A stretch of DNA of 64,000 bases. It comes from Cercis canadensis. Its lineage: Eukaryota > Streptophyta > Magnoliopsida > Fabales > Fabaceae. Every line of letters starts with the position of its first letter. Positions within the stretch are counted from its first letter, which is position 1. The stretch spans positions 1 to 64,000 of the forward strand of contig QAOA01004502.1 in assembly GCA_003255065.1 (NCBI GenBank). Direction: 5' to 3'. A program made the position numbers and the translations under genes. Under the pieces are notes generated by a model. That model saw nothing but the letters and a program-made list of their open reading frames with translations, did not search any database and had not been told where the DNA came from. Positions 20,901 through 35,900 of the stretch are shown in pieces.

Positions 20901-23900
20901 AGTTAGATACAGGGATGAACTGAAAAAGGGTCCTGGGGCAGATATAGTGACTCACCAGGAAACTGTCCAGCCCCAGATAAAGAGAACCATAAGAAAAATA
21001 TCTAACTCAGATACAGGGCTGAACCGAAAAAAGTTCCCGGGTCAGATATAGTGACTCACCAGGAAACTATCTAGCCCCAGATACAATAAACCATAAGAAA
21101 AATATCCGAGTTAGAAATAGTTAGAAACAGGGATGAACCGAAAACGGGTCCCGGGGCAGATATAATGACTCACTAGAAATCTGTCCAGTCTGAGATACAG
21201 TGAACTATAAGAAAAATGTCCGAGTTAGAAACATTTAGAAACAGGGATGAACCGAAAGAGAATCCCGGGGCAGATATAGTGACTGAACAATAAACTGTCC
21301 AGCCCCATATAAAGTGAACCATAAGAAAAATATCTAACTCAGATACAGGGATGAACCGAAACAGGGTCCCGGGGAAGATATAGTGACTCACTAGGAAATT
21401 GTTCCGTCCCAGATACAGTGAACCATAAGAAAAATATCCAAGTCAGAAACAGGGATGAATCGAAACAGGGCTCTAGGCCAGATATAGTGACTCACCAGGA
21501 AACTGTCCAGTCCCAGATACAGGGAACCATAAGAAAAATATTTGACTCAAAGACAGGGTTGAAACGAAACAGGGCCTAGGGCCAGATATAGTGACTCACC
21601 AAGACTTTGTCCATCCCCAGATAAAATGAACAATAAGAAAAATATCCGAGTTAGAAACAAGGATGAACCGAAAACGGGTTCTGGGGCATATACATTGACT
21701 CACCAGGAATCTGTCCAGTCCTAGATACAGTGAATTATAAGAAAAATATCCGAGTTAGAAACATTTAGAAACAGGGATGAACCGAAATAGGATCCCGGGG
21801 CAGATATAGTGACTTACCAGGAAACTGTCCAGCCCTAGATAAAATGAACCAAAAGAAAAATATCCGAGTTAGAAATAGGGATGAACAGAAAACGGGTTCC
21901 GGGGCATATACACTGACTCAACAGGAATCTGTCAAGTCCTAGATACAGTGAGTTAGAAGTAAAATATCCGAGTTAGAAACAGGGATGAACCGAAACAGGG
22001 TCCCGGGGCAGATATAGTGACTCACCAGGAAACTGTCCAGTCCCAGATAAAGTGAACCATAAGAAAAATATCCGAGTTAGAAACAGTTAGAGATAGGGAT
22101 GAACCGAAAACGGGTCCCGGGGCAGATATAGTGACTAACCAGGAAACTGTCCAAACCCACATACGGTGAACCATACGCAAAATATCCGAGTTAGAAACAG
22201 AGATGAACCGAAAACGGGTCCCAAGGCAGATATAGTGACTAACCAAGAATCTGTCCAGTCATAGATACAGTGAATTATAAGAAAAGTATCTGAGTTACAA
22301 ACATTTAGAAACCTGGATGAATAGAAACAGGGCCCCGGGGCAGATATAGTGACTCACCGGAAACTGTCCAGCCCCAGATACAGTGAACCAAAAGAAAAAT
22401 ATCCGAGTTATAAACAGGGATGAACAGAAAAAGGGTCCCGGGGAAGATATAGTGACTCACCAGGAAACCGTCCAGCCCCAGATACAGTGAACCATAAGCA
22501 AAATATCCGAGTTAGAAACAGGGATGAACCGAAAACGGGTCCCGGGGCAGATATAATGACTTACCAGGAAACTGTCTAGCCCCAGATACAGTGAACCATA
22601 ACAAAAATATCCGAGTTAGAAACAGTTAGAAATAGGGATGAATCGAAAGCGGGTCCAGGGGCAGATATAGTGACTCACCAGGAAACTGTCCAGTCCCAGA
22701 TACAGGGAACCATAAGAAAAATATTTGACTCAGAGACAGGGATGATACGAAACAGGGCCCAGGGCCAGATATAGTGACTCACCAAGACTTTGTCCATCCC
22801 CAGATAAAATGAACAATAAGAAAAATATCCGAGTTAGAAACAGGGATGAACCGAAAACGGGTTCTGGGGCATATACATTGACTCACCAGGAATCTGTCCA
22901 GTCCTAGATACAGTGAATTATAAGAAAAATATCCGAGTTAGAAACATTTAGAAACAGGGATGAACCGAAATAGGATCCCGGGGCAGATATAGTGACTTAC
23001 CAGGAAACTGTCCAGCCCCAGATAAAATGAACCATAAGAAAAATATCCGAGTTAGAAACAGGGATGAACAGAAAACGGGTTCCGGGGCATATACACTGAC
23101 TCACCAGGAATCTGTCAAGTCCTAGATACAGTGAGTTATAAGTAAAATATCCGAGTTAGAAACATTTAGAAACAGGGATGAACCGAAACAGGGTCCCGGG
23201 GCAGATATAGTGACTCACCAGGAAACTGTCCAATCCCAGATAAAGTGAACCATAAGAAAAATATCCGAGTTAGAAACAGTTAGAAATAGGGATGAACCGA
23301 AAACGGGTCCTGGGGCAGATATAGTGACTAACCAGGAAACTGTCCAAACCCACATACGGTGAACCATACGCAAAATATCCGAGTTAGAAACAGAGATGAA
23401 CCGAAAACGGGTCCCGAGGCAGATATAGTGACTAACCAAGAATCTGTCTAGTCATAGATACAGTGAATTATAAGAAAAGTATCTGAGTTAGAAACATTTA
23501 GAAACCTGGATGAATAGAAACAGGGCCCCGGGGCAGATATAGTGACTCACCAGGAAACTGTCCAGCCCCAGATACAGTGAACCAAAAGAAAAATATCTGA
23601 GTTAGAAACAGGGATGAACAGAAAAAGGGTCCCGGGGAAGATATAGTGACTCACCAGGAAACCGTCCAGCCCCAGATACAGTGAACCATAAGCAAAATAT
23701 CCGAGTTAGAAACAGGGATGAACCGAAAACGGGTCCCGGGACAGATATAGTGACTCACCAGGAAACTGTCTAGCCCCAGATACAGTGAACCATAACAAAA
23801 ATATCCGAGTTAGAAACAGTTAGAAATAGGGATGAATCGAAAGCGGGTCCAGGGACAGATAAAGTGACACACCAGGAAACTGTCCAGCCCCAGATACAGT

Positions 23901-26900
23901 GAACCGTAAGAAAAATATCCGAGTTAGAAACAGTTAGAAACAGGGATGAACCAAAAACGGGTCTTGGGACAGATATAGTGACTCACCAGGAATCTGTCCA
24001 GTCCTCGATAAAGTTAACTATAAGAAAAGTATCCGAGTTAGAAACAGTTAGATACAGGGATGAGCCGAAAAAGGGTCCTGGGGCAGATATAGTGACTCAC
24101 CAGGAAACTGTCCAGCCCCAGATAAAGAGAACCATCTGAAAAATATTTGACTCAGATACAGGGATGAACCGAAACTGGGTCCCGGGGCAGATATAGTGAC
24201 TCACCAGGGAACTATCTAGCCCTAGATACAATAAACCATAAGAAAAATATCCGAGTTAGAATAGTTAGAAATAGGGATGAACCGAAAACGGATCCCGGGG
24301 CAAATATTGTGACTCACTAGAAATCTGTCCAGTCTGAGATACAGTGAACTATAAGAAAAATGTCCGAGTTAGAAACATTTAGAAACAGGGATGAACCGAA
24401 AGAGGGTCCCGGGGCAGATATAGTGACTCAACAGGAAACTGTCCAGCCCCAGATAAAGTGAACCATAAGAAAAATATCTGACTCAGATACAGGGATGAAC
24501 CGAAACAAGGTCCCAGGGCAGATATGGTGACTCACCAGGAAATTGTTCTGTCCCAGATACAGTGAACCATAAGAAAAATATCCAAGTCAGAAATAGGGAT
24601 GAATCGAAACAGGGCTCTAGGCCAGATATAGTGACTCACCAGGAAACTGTCCAGTCCCAGATACAGGGAACCATAAGAAAAATATTTGACTCAGATACAG
24701 GTATGAAACGAAACAGGGCCTAGGGCCAGATATAGTGACTAACCAAGAATTTGTCCATCCCCAGATAAAATGAACAATAAGAAAAATATTCGAGTTAGAA
24801 ACAGGGATGAACCGAAAACGGGTTCCGGGGCATATACAGTGACTCACCAGGAATCTGTCAAGTCCTAGATACAGTGAATTATAAGAAAAATATCCGAGTT
24901 AGAAACATTTAGAAACAGGGATGAACCGAAATAGGATCCCGGGGCAGATATAGTGACTTACCAGGAAATTGTCCAGTCCCAGATAAAGTTAACCATAAGA
25001 AAAATATCCGAGTCAGAAATAGGGATGAACCGAAACAGGGCCCTGGCCCATATATAGTGACTCACTAGGAAACTATCCAGCCCCAGATACAGTGAACCAG
25101 AAGAAAAATATCCGAGTTAGAAACAGGGATGAAAAGAAAACGGGTCCCGGGGCAAATATAGTGGCTCAACAGGAAACTGTCCTGCCCCAGATAAATTGAA
25201 CCGTAAGAAAAATATCCGAGTTAGAAACAGGGATGAAAAGAAAACGGGTTCCGGGGCATATACATTGACTCACCAGGAATCTGTCAAGTCCTAGATACAG
25301 TGAATTATAAGTAAAATATCCGAGTTAGAAACATTTAGAAACAGGGATGAACCGAAATAGGATGTCGGGGCAGATATAGTGACTAACCAGGAAACTGTCC
25401 AAACCCACATACGGTGAACGATATGCAAAATATCCGAGTTAGAAACAAGGATGAACCGAAAACTGGTCCCGTGGCAGATATAGTGACTAACAAGGAATCT
25501 GTCCAGTCATAGATACAGTGAATTATTAGAAAAGTATCTGAGTTAGAAACATTTAGAAACATGGATGAACTGAAACAGGGCCACGGGGCAGATATAGTGA
25601 CTTACCAGGAAACTGTCTAGTCCCAGATAAAGTTAACCATAAGAAAAATATCAGAGTTAGAAACAGTTAGAAAGAGGGATGAACCGAAAACGGGTCCTGG
25701 GGAAGATATAGTGACTAACCAGGAAACTGTCCAAACCCAGATACGGTGAACCATATGCAAAATATCCGAGTTAGAAACAGGGATGAACCGAAAACGGGTC
25801 CCGAGGCAGATATAGTGACTAACAAGGAATCTGTCCAGTCATAGATACAGTGAATTATAAGAAAAGTATATGAGTTAGAAACATTTAGAAACAGGGATGA
25901 ACCGAAACAGGGCCCCGGGGTAGATATAGTGACTCACCAGGAAACTGTTCCGTCCCAGATACAGTGAACTATAAGAAAAATATCCAAGTCAGAAACAGGG
26001 ATGAATCGAAACAGGGCTCTAGGCCAGATATAGTGACTCACCAGGAAACTGTCCAGTCCCAGATACAGGGAACCATAAGAAAAATATCTGACTCAGATAC
26101 AGGAATAAAACGAAACAGGGCCCAGGGCCAGATATAGTGACTCACCAAGAATTTGTCCATCCCCAGATAAAATGAACAATAAGAAAAGTATCCAAGTTAG
26201 AAACAGGGATGAACCGAAAACGGGTTCCGGGGCATATACATTGACTCACCAGGAATCTGTTCAGTCCTAGATACAGTGAATTATAAGAAAAATATCCAAG
26301 TTAGAAAAATTTAGAAACAGGGATGAACCGAAATAGGGTTCCAGGGCAGATATAGTGACTTATCAGGAAACTGTCCAGTCCCAGATAAAGTTAACCATAT
26401 GAAAAATATCTGAGTCAAAAATAGGAATGAACCGAAACAGGGCCCTGGGCCAGATATAGTGACTCACTAGGAAACTATCCAGCCCCAGATACAGTGAACC
26501 AGAAGAAAAATATACGTGTTAGAAACAGGGATGAACCGAAACAGGGTCCCGGGGCAGATATAGTGGCTCACCAGGAAACTGTCCTGCCCTAGATAAATTG
26601 AACCATAAGAAAAATATCCGAGTTAGAAACAGGGATGAACAGAAAACGGGTACCGGGGCATATACACTGACTCACCAGGAATCTGTCAAGTCCTAGATAC
26701 AGTGAATTATAAGTAAAATATCCGAGTTAGAAACATTTAGAAACAGGGATGAACCGAAATAGGATCCCAGGGCAGATATAGTGACTCACCAAGAAACTGT
26801 CCAGTCCCAGATAAAGTGAACCATAAGAAAAATATCAGAGTTAGAAACAGTTAGAAATAGGGATGAACCGAAAACGGGTCCCAGGGCAGATATAGTGACT

Positions 26901-29900
26901 AACCAGGAAACTGTCCAAACCCAGATACGGTGAACCATATGCAAAATATTCGAGTTAGAAACAGGGATGAACCGAAAACGGGTCCCGAGGCAGATATAGT
27001 GACTAACAAGGAATCTGTCCAGTCATAGATACAGTGAATTATAAGAAAAGTATCTGAGTTAGAAACATTTAGAAACAGGGATGGACCGAAACAGGGCCCC
27101 GGGGCAGATATAGTAACTCACCAGGAAACTGTCCAGCCCCAGATACAGTGAACCAAAAGAAAAATATCCGAGTTAGAAACAGGGATGAACAGTAAAAGGG
27201 TCCCGGGGAAGATATAGTGACTCACCAGGAAACTGTCCAGCCCCAGATACAGTGAAACATAAGCAAAATATCCGAGTTAGAAACAGGGATGAACCAAAAA
27301 CGGGTCCCGGGACAGATATAGTGACTCACCAGGAAACTGTCTAGCCCCAGATACAGTGAACCATAACAAAAATATCCGAGTTAGAAACAGTTAGAAATAG
27401 GGATGAATCGAAAACGGGACCAGGGGCAGATATAGTGACATACCAGGAAACTGTCCAGCCCCAGATACAGTGAACCATAAGAAAAATATTCGAGTTAGAA
27501 ACAGTTAGAAATAGGGATGAACCGAAAACGGGTCTCGGGACAGACATAGTGGCTCACCAGGAATCTGTCCAGTCCTCGATAAAGTGAACTAGAAGAAAAG
27601 TATCCAAGTTAGAAACAGTTAGATACAGGGATGAGCCGAAAAAGGGTCCTGGGGCAGATATAGTGACTCACCAGGAAACTGTCCAGCCCCAGATAAAGAG
27701 AACCATCAGAAAAATATCTGACTCAGATACAGGGATGAACCGAAACAGGGTCCCGGGGCAGATATAGTGACTCACCAGGAAACTATCTAGCCCCAGATAT
27801 AATAAACCATAAGAAAAATATCCGAGTTAGAATAGTTAGAAACAGGGATGAATCGAAAACGGGTTTCGGGGCAGATATAGTGACTCACTAGAAATCTGTC
27901 CAGTATGTGATACAGTGAACTATAAGAAAAATGTCCAAGTTAGAAACATTTAGAAACAGGGATGAACCGAAACAGGGTCCCGGGGCAGATATAGTGACTC
28001 AACAGGAAACTGTCCAGCCCTAGATAAAGTGAACCATAAGAAAAATATCTGACTCAGAGATAGGGATGAACCGAAACAGGCTCCCGGGGCAGATATAGTG
28101 ACTCACCAGGAAACTGTTCTGTCCCAGATACAATGAACCATAAGAAAAATATCCAAGTCAAAAACAGGGATGAATCGAAACAGGGCTCTAGGCTAGATAT
28201 AGTGACTCACCAGGAAACTGTCCAGTCCCAGATACAGGGAACCATAAGAAAAATATCTGCCTCAGATACAGGGATGAAACGAAACAGGGCCCAGGGCCAG
28301 ATATAGTGACTCACCAAGAAACTGTCCATCCTCAGATAAAATGAACAATAAGAAAAATATCCGAGTTAGAAAAAGGGATGAACCGAAAACGGGTTCCGGG
28401 GCATATACAGTGACTCACCAGGAATCTATCAAGTCCTAGATACAGTGAATTATAAGAAAAATATCCAAGTTAGAAACATTTAGAAACAGGGATTAACCGA
28501 AATAGGGTCCCAGGGCAGATATAGTGACTTACCAGGAAACTTTCCAGTCCCAGATAAAGTTAACCATAAGAAAAATATCCGAGTTAGAAATAGGGATGAA
28601 CCGAAACAGGGCCCTGGGCCAGATATAGTGACTCACTAGGAAACTATCCAGCCCCAGATACAGTGTACCAGAAGAAAAATATCCGAGTTAGAAATAGGGA
28701 TGAACCGAAATAGGGTCCCGAGGGAGATATAGTGGCTCACCAGGAAACTGTCCTGCCCCAGAAGATAACATGAACCACAAGAAAAATATCCGAGTTAGAA
28801 ACAGGTATGAACAGAAAACGGGTTCCGGGGCATATACACTGACTCACCAGGAATCTGTCAAGTCCTAGATACAGTGAATTATAAGTAAAATATCCGAGTT
28901 AGAAACATTTAGAAACAAGGATGAACCGAAACAGGGTCCCAGGGCAGATATAGTGACTCACCAGGAAACTGTCCAGCTCAGATAAAGAGAACCATAAGAA
29001 AAATATCTGACTCAGATATAGGGATGAACCGAAACAGGGTCCCGGGGCAGATATAGTGACTCACTAAGAAACTATCTAGCCCCAGATACAATAAACGATA
29101 AGAAAAATATCCAAGTTAGAATAGTTAGAAACAGGGATGAACCGAAAACGGGTCTCGGGGCAGATATAGTGACTCACTAGAAATCTGTCCAGTCTGAGAT
29201 ACAGTGAACTATAAGAAAAATGTCTGAGTTAGAAACATTTAGAAACAGGGATGAACCGAAACAGGATTCCGGGGCAGATATAGTGACTCAACAAGAAACT
29301 GTCCAGCCCCAGATAAAGTGAACCATAAGAAAAATATCTGACTCAGATACAGGGATGAACCGAAACAGGGTCCCGGGGCAGATATAGTGACTCACCAGGA
29401 AACTGTTCTGTCCAGATACAGTGAACCATAAGAAAAATATCCAAGTCAGAAACAGGGATGAATCGAAACAGGGCTCTAGGCCAGATATAGTGACTCACCA
29501 AGAAACTGTCCATCCCCAGATAAAATGAACATTAAGAAAAATATCCGAGTTAGAAAAAGGGATGAACCAAAAACGGGGTCCGGGGCATATACAGTGACTT
29601 ACCAAGAATCTATCAAGTCCTAGATACAGTGAATTATAAGAAAAATATCCAAGTTAGAAACATTTAGAAACAGGGATGAACCGAAAACGGGTCTCGGGGC
29701 AGATATAGTGACTCACTAGAAATCTGTCCAGTCTGAGATACAGTGAACTATAAGAAAAATGTCTGAGTTAGAAACATTTAGAAACAGGGATGAACCGAAA
29801 CAGGATTCCGGGGCAGATATAGTGACTCAACAAGAAACTGCCCAGCCCCAGATAAAGTGAACCATAAGAAAAATATCTGACTCAGATACAGGGATGAACC

Positions 29901-32900
29901 GAAACAGGGTCCCGGGGCAGATATAGTGACTCGCCAGGAAACTGTTCTGTCCAGATACAGTGAACCATAAGAAAAATATCCAAGTCAGAAACAGGGATGA
30001 ATCGAAACAGGGCTCTAGGCCAGATATAGTGACTCACCAAGAAACTGTCCAGTCCCAGATACAGGGAACCATAAGAAAAAGATTTGACTCAGATACAGGG
30101 ATGAAACGAAACAGGGCCCAGGGCCAGATATAGTGACTCACCAAGAAACTGTCCATCCCCAGATAAAATGAACATTAAGAAAAATATCCGAGTTAGAAAA
30201 AGGGATGAACCAAAAACGGGTTCCTGGGCATATACAGTGACTTACCAAGAATCTATCAAGTCCTAGATACAGTGAATTATAAGAAAAATATCCAAGTTAG
30301 AAACATTTAGAAACAGGGATGAACGGAAATAGGGTCCCAGGGCAGATATAGTGACTTACCAGGAAACTATACAGTCCCAGATAAATTTAACCAAAAGAAA
30401 AATGTCCGAGTCAGAAATAGGGATGAACCGAAACTGGGCCCTGGGCCAGATATAGTGACTCACTAGGAAACTATCCAACCACAGATACAGTGAACCAGAA
30501 GAAAAATATCCGAGTTAGAAACAGGGATGAACCGAAATAGGGTCCCGGGGTAGATATAGTGGCTCACTAGGAAACTGTCCACCCCAGATAACATGAACCA
30601 TAATAAAATATCCGGGTTAAAAACAGGGATGAACAGAAAACGGGTTCCGGGGCATATACACTTACTCACCAGGAATCTGTCAAGTCCTAGATACAGTGAA
30701 TTATAAGTAAAATATCCGAGTTAGAAACATTTAGAAACAGGGATGAACCGAAACAGGGTCCCGGGGCAGATATGGTGACTCACAAGGAAACTGTCCAGCC
30801 CAGATAAAGAGAACCATAAGAAAAATATCTGACTTAAATACAGGGATGAACCGAAACAGGGTCCCGGGGCAGATCTACTGACTCACCAGGAAACTATCTA
30901 GCCCCAGATACAATAAACCATAAGAAAAATATCCGAGTTAGAATAGTTAGAAACAGGGATGAACCGAAAACGGATCCCGGGGCAGATAAAGTGACTCACT
31001 AGAAATCTGTCCAGTCTGAGATACAGTAAACTATAAGAAAAATGTCCGAGTTAGAAACATTTAGAAGCAGGGATGAACCGAAACAGCGTCCCGGGGCAGA
31101 TATAGTGACTCAACAGGAAACTGCCCAGCCCTAGATAAAGTGAACCATAAGAAAAATATCTGACTTAGATACAGGGATGAACCGAAACAGAGTCTCGGGG
31201 CAGATATAGTGACTCACCAGGAAACTGTTCTGTCCCAGATACAGTCAACCATAAGAAAAATATCCAAGTCAGAAACAGGGATGAATCGAAACAGGGCTCT
31301 TGGCCAGATATAGTGACTCACCAGGAAACTGTCCAGTCCCAGATACAGGGAAGCATAAGAAAAATATCTGATTCAGATACAGTGCGGAAACGAAATAGGG
31401 CCCAGGGCCAGATATAGTGACTCACCAGGAATCTGTCAAGTGCTAGATACAGTGAATTATAAGTAAAATATCCCGAGTTAGAAACATTTAGAAACAGGGA
31501 TGAACCGGAACAGGGTCCCGGGGCAGATATAGTGACTCACCAGGAAACTGTCCAGTCCCAGATAAAGTGAACCATAAGAAAAATATCTGAGTTAGAAACA
31601 GTTAGAAATAGGGATGAACCGAAAACGGGTCCCGGGGCAGATATAGTGACTAACCAGGAAACTGTCCAAACCCACATACAGTGAACCATATGCAAAATAT
31701 CCGAGTTAGAAACAGGGATGAACCGAAAACGGGTCCCGAGGCAGATATAGTGACTAACCAGGAATCTCTCCAGTCATAGATACAGTGAATTATAAGAAAA
31801 GTATCTGAGTTAGAAACATTTAGAAACAGGGATGAACCGAAACAGGGCCCCGGGGCAGATATAGTGACTCACCAGGAAACTGTCCAGCCCCAGATACAGT
31901 GAACCAAAAGAAAAATATCCGAGTTAGAAATAGGGATGAACAGAAAAAGGTTCCCGGGGTAGATATAGTGACTCACCAGGAAACTGTCCAGCCCCAGATA
32001 CAGTGAACCATAAGCAAAATATACGAGTTCGAAACAGGGATGAACCGAAAACGGGTCCCGGGGAAGATATAGTGACTCACCAGCAAACTGTCTAGCCCCA
32101 AATACAGTGAACCATAACAAAAATATCCGAGTTAGAAATAGTTAGAAATAGGGATGAATCGAAAACGGGTCCAGGGGCAGGTATAGTGACACACCAGGAA
32201 ACTGTCCAGCCCCAGATACAGTGAACCATAAGAAAAATATCCGAGTTAGAGACAGTTAGAAACAGGGATGAACCGAAAACGGGTCTCGGGACAGATATAT
32301 TGACTCACCAGGAATCTGTCCAGTCCTCGATAAAGTGAACTATAAGAAAAGTATCCGAGTTAGAAACAGTTAGATACAGGGATGAGCCGAAGAAGGGTCG
32401 TGGGGCAGATATAGTGGCTCACCAGGAAACTGTCTAGCCCCAGATAAAGAGAACCATAAGAAAAATATCTGACTCAGATACAAGGATGAACCGAAATAGG
32501 GTCCTAGGGAAGATATAGTGACTCACCAGGAAACTGTTCTGTCCCAGATACAGTGAACCATAAGAAAAATATCCAAGTCAGAAACAGAGATGAATCGAAA
32601 CAGGGCTCTAGGCCAGATATAGTTACTCACCAGGAAACTGTCCAGTCCCAGATACAGGGACCCATAAGAAAAATATCTGACTCAGATACAGGGATAAAAC
32701 GAAACAAGGCCTAGGGCCAGATGTAGTGACTCACCAAGAAACTGTCCATCCCCAGTTAAAATGAACAATAAGTAAAATATCCGAGTTAGAAATAGGGATG
32801 AACCGAAAACGGGTTCCGGGGCATATACAGTGACTCACCAGGAATCTGTCAAGTCCTAGATACAGTGAATTATAAGAAAAATATCCGAGTTAGAAACATT

Positions 32901-35900
32901 TAGAAACAGGGATGAACCAAAATAGGGTCCCAGGGCAGATATAGTGACTTACTAGGAAACTGTCCAATCCAAGATAAAGTTAACCATAAGAAAAATATCC
33001 GAGTCAGAAATAGGGATGAACTGAAATAGGGCCCTGGGCCAGATATAGTTACTCACTAGGAAACTATCCAGCCCCAGATAAAGTGAACCATAAGAAAAAT
33101 ATCTGACTCAGATACAGGGATGAACCGAAACAGGGTCCCGGGGCAGATATAGTGGCTCACCAGAAAAATGTCCAGCCCCAGATAAAATGCACCAGAAGAA
33201 AAATATCCGAGTTAGAAACAGGTATGAACAAAAAATGGGTTTCGGGGCATATACACTGACTCACCAGGAATCTGTCAAGTCCTAGATACAGTGAATTATA
33301 AGTAAAATATCTGAGTTAGAAATATTTAGAAACAGGGATGAACCGAAATAGGGTCCTGGGGCAGATATAGTGAACCATAAGAAAAATATCAAAGTTAGAA
33401 ACAGTTAGAAATAGGGATGAACCGAAAACGGGTCGCGGGGCAGATATAGTGACTAACCAAGAAACTGTCCAAACCCACAGATGGTGAACCATATGCAAAA
33501 TATCCGAGTTAGAAACAGGGATGAACCGAAAATGGGTCCCAAGGCAGATATAGTGACTAACCAAGAATCTGTCCAGTCTTAGATACAATGAATTATAAGA
33601 AAAGTATCTGAGTTAGAAACATTTACAAACAGGGATGAACCAAAACAGGGCCCCGGGGCAGATATAGTGACTCACCAGGAAACTGTCCAGCCCCAGATAC
33701 AGTGAACCAAAAGAAAAATATCCGAGTCAGAAATAGGGATGAACCGAAACAGGGCCCTGGGCCAGATATAGTGACTCACTAGGAAACTATCCAGCCACAG
33801 ATATAGTGAACCAGAAGAAAAATATCTGAGTTAGAAACAGGGATGAACAGAAAACGGGTTCCAGGGCATATACACTGACTCACCAGGAATCTGTCAAGTC
33901 CTAGATACAGTGAATTATCAGTAAAATATCCGAGTTAGAAACATTTAGAAACAGGGATGAACCGAAACAGGGTCCCGGGGCAGATATAGTGACTCACCAG
34001 GAAACTGTCCAGCCCAGATAAGAAGAACCATAAGAAAAATATCTGACTCAGATAAAGGGATGAACCGAAACAGGGTCCCGGGGCAGATATGGTGACTCAC
34101 CAGGAAACTGTTCTGTCCCAGATACAGTGAACCATAAGAAAAATATCCAAGTCAGAAACAGGGATGAATCGAAACAGTGCTCTAGGACAGATATAGTGAC
34201 TCACCAGGAAATTATCCAGTCCCAGATATAGGGAACCATAAGAAAAATATCTGATTCAGATACAGGGATGAAACGAAACAGGGCCCAGGGCCAGATATAG
34301 TGACTCACCAGGAATCTGTCATGTCCTAGATACAGTGAATTATAAGTAAAATATCCGAGTTAGAAACATTTAGAAACAGAGATGAACCGAAACAGGGCTC
34401 CGTGGAAAATATAGGGACTCACCAGGAATCTGTCATGTCCTAGATACAGTGAATTATAAGTAAAATATCCGAGTTAGAAACATTTAGAAACAGGGATGAA
34501 CCGAAACAGGGCCCCGTGGAAAATATAGGGACTCACCAGAAAACTATCCAGTCCTAGATAAAGTGAACCATAAGAAAAATATCCGAGTTAGAAACAGTTA
34601 GAAATAGGGATGAACCGAAAACGGGTCCCGGGGCAGATATGGTGACTAACCAGGAAACTGTCCAAACCCACATACGGTGAACCATATGCAAAATATCCGA
34701 GTTAGAAACAGGGATGAACCGAAAACGGGTCCCGAGGCAGATATAGTGACTAACCAGGAATCTGTCCAGTCATAGATACAGTGAATTATAAGAAAAGTAT
34801 CTGAGTTAGAAACATTTAGAAACAGGGATGAACCGAAACAGGGCCCCGGGGCAGATATAGTGACTCAACAGGAAACTGTCCAGCCCCAGATACAGTGAAC
34901 CAAAAGAAAAATATCCGAGTTAGAAACAGGGATGAACAGAAAAAGGGTCCTGGGGTAGATATAGTGACTCACCAAGAAACTGTCTAGCCCCAGATACAGT
35001 GAACCATAAGCAAAATATCTGAGTTAGAAATAGGGATGACCGAAAACTGGTCCCGGGGAAGATATAGTGACTCACCAGGAAACTGTCTAGCCCCAGATAC
35101 AGTGAACCATAACAAAAATATCCAAGTTAGAAACAGTTAGAAATAGGGATGAATAGAAAACGGATCAAGGGGCAGATATAGTGACACACCAGGAAACTGT
35201 CCAGCCCCAGTTACAGTGAACCATAAGAAAAATATCCGAGTTAGAGACAGTTAGAAACAGGGATGAACCGAAAACGGGTCTCGGGACAGATATAGTGACT
35301 CACCAGGAATCTGCCCAGTCCTCGATAAAGTGAACTATAAGAAAAGTACCCAAGTTAGAAACAGTTAGATACAGGGATGAGCCGAAAAAGGGTCGTGGGG
35401 CAGACATAGTGACTCACCAGGAAACTGTCCAGCCCCAGATAAAGAGAACCATAAGAAAAATATCTGACTCAGATACAGGGATGAACCGAAACAGGGTCCC
35501 GGGGCAGATATAGTGACTTTCCAGGAAATTGTTCTGTCCCAGATACAGTGAACCATAAGAAAAATATCCAAGTCAGAAACAGAGATGAATCGAAACAGGG
35601 CTCTAGGCCAGATATAGTGACTCACCAGGAAACTGTCCAGTCCCAGATACAGGGACCCATAAGAAAAATATCTGACTCAGATACAGGGATGAAACGAAAT
35701 AGGGCCCAGGGCCAGATATAGTGACTCACCAAGAAACTGTCTATCCCCAGATAAAATGAACAATAAGAAAAATATCCGAGTTAGAAACAGGGATGAACCG
35801 AAAACGTGTTCCGGGGCATATACACTGACTCACCAGGAATCTGTCAAGTCCTAGATACAGTGAATTATAAGAAAAATATCCGAGTTACAAACATTTAGAA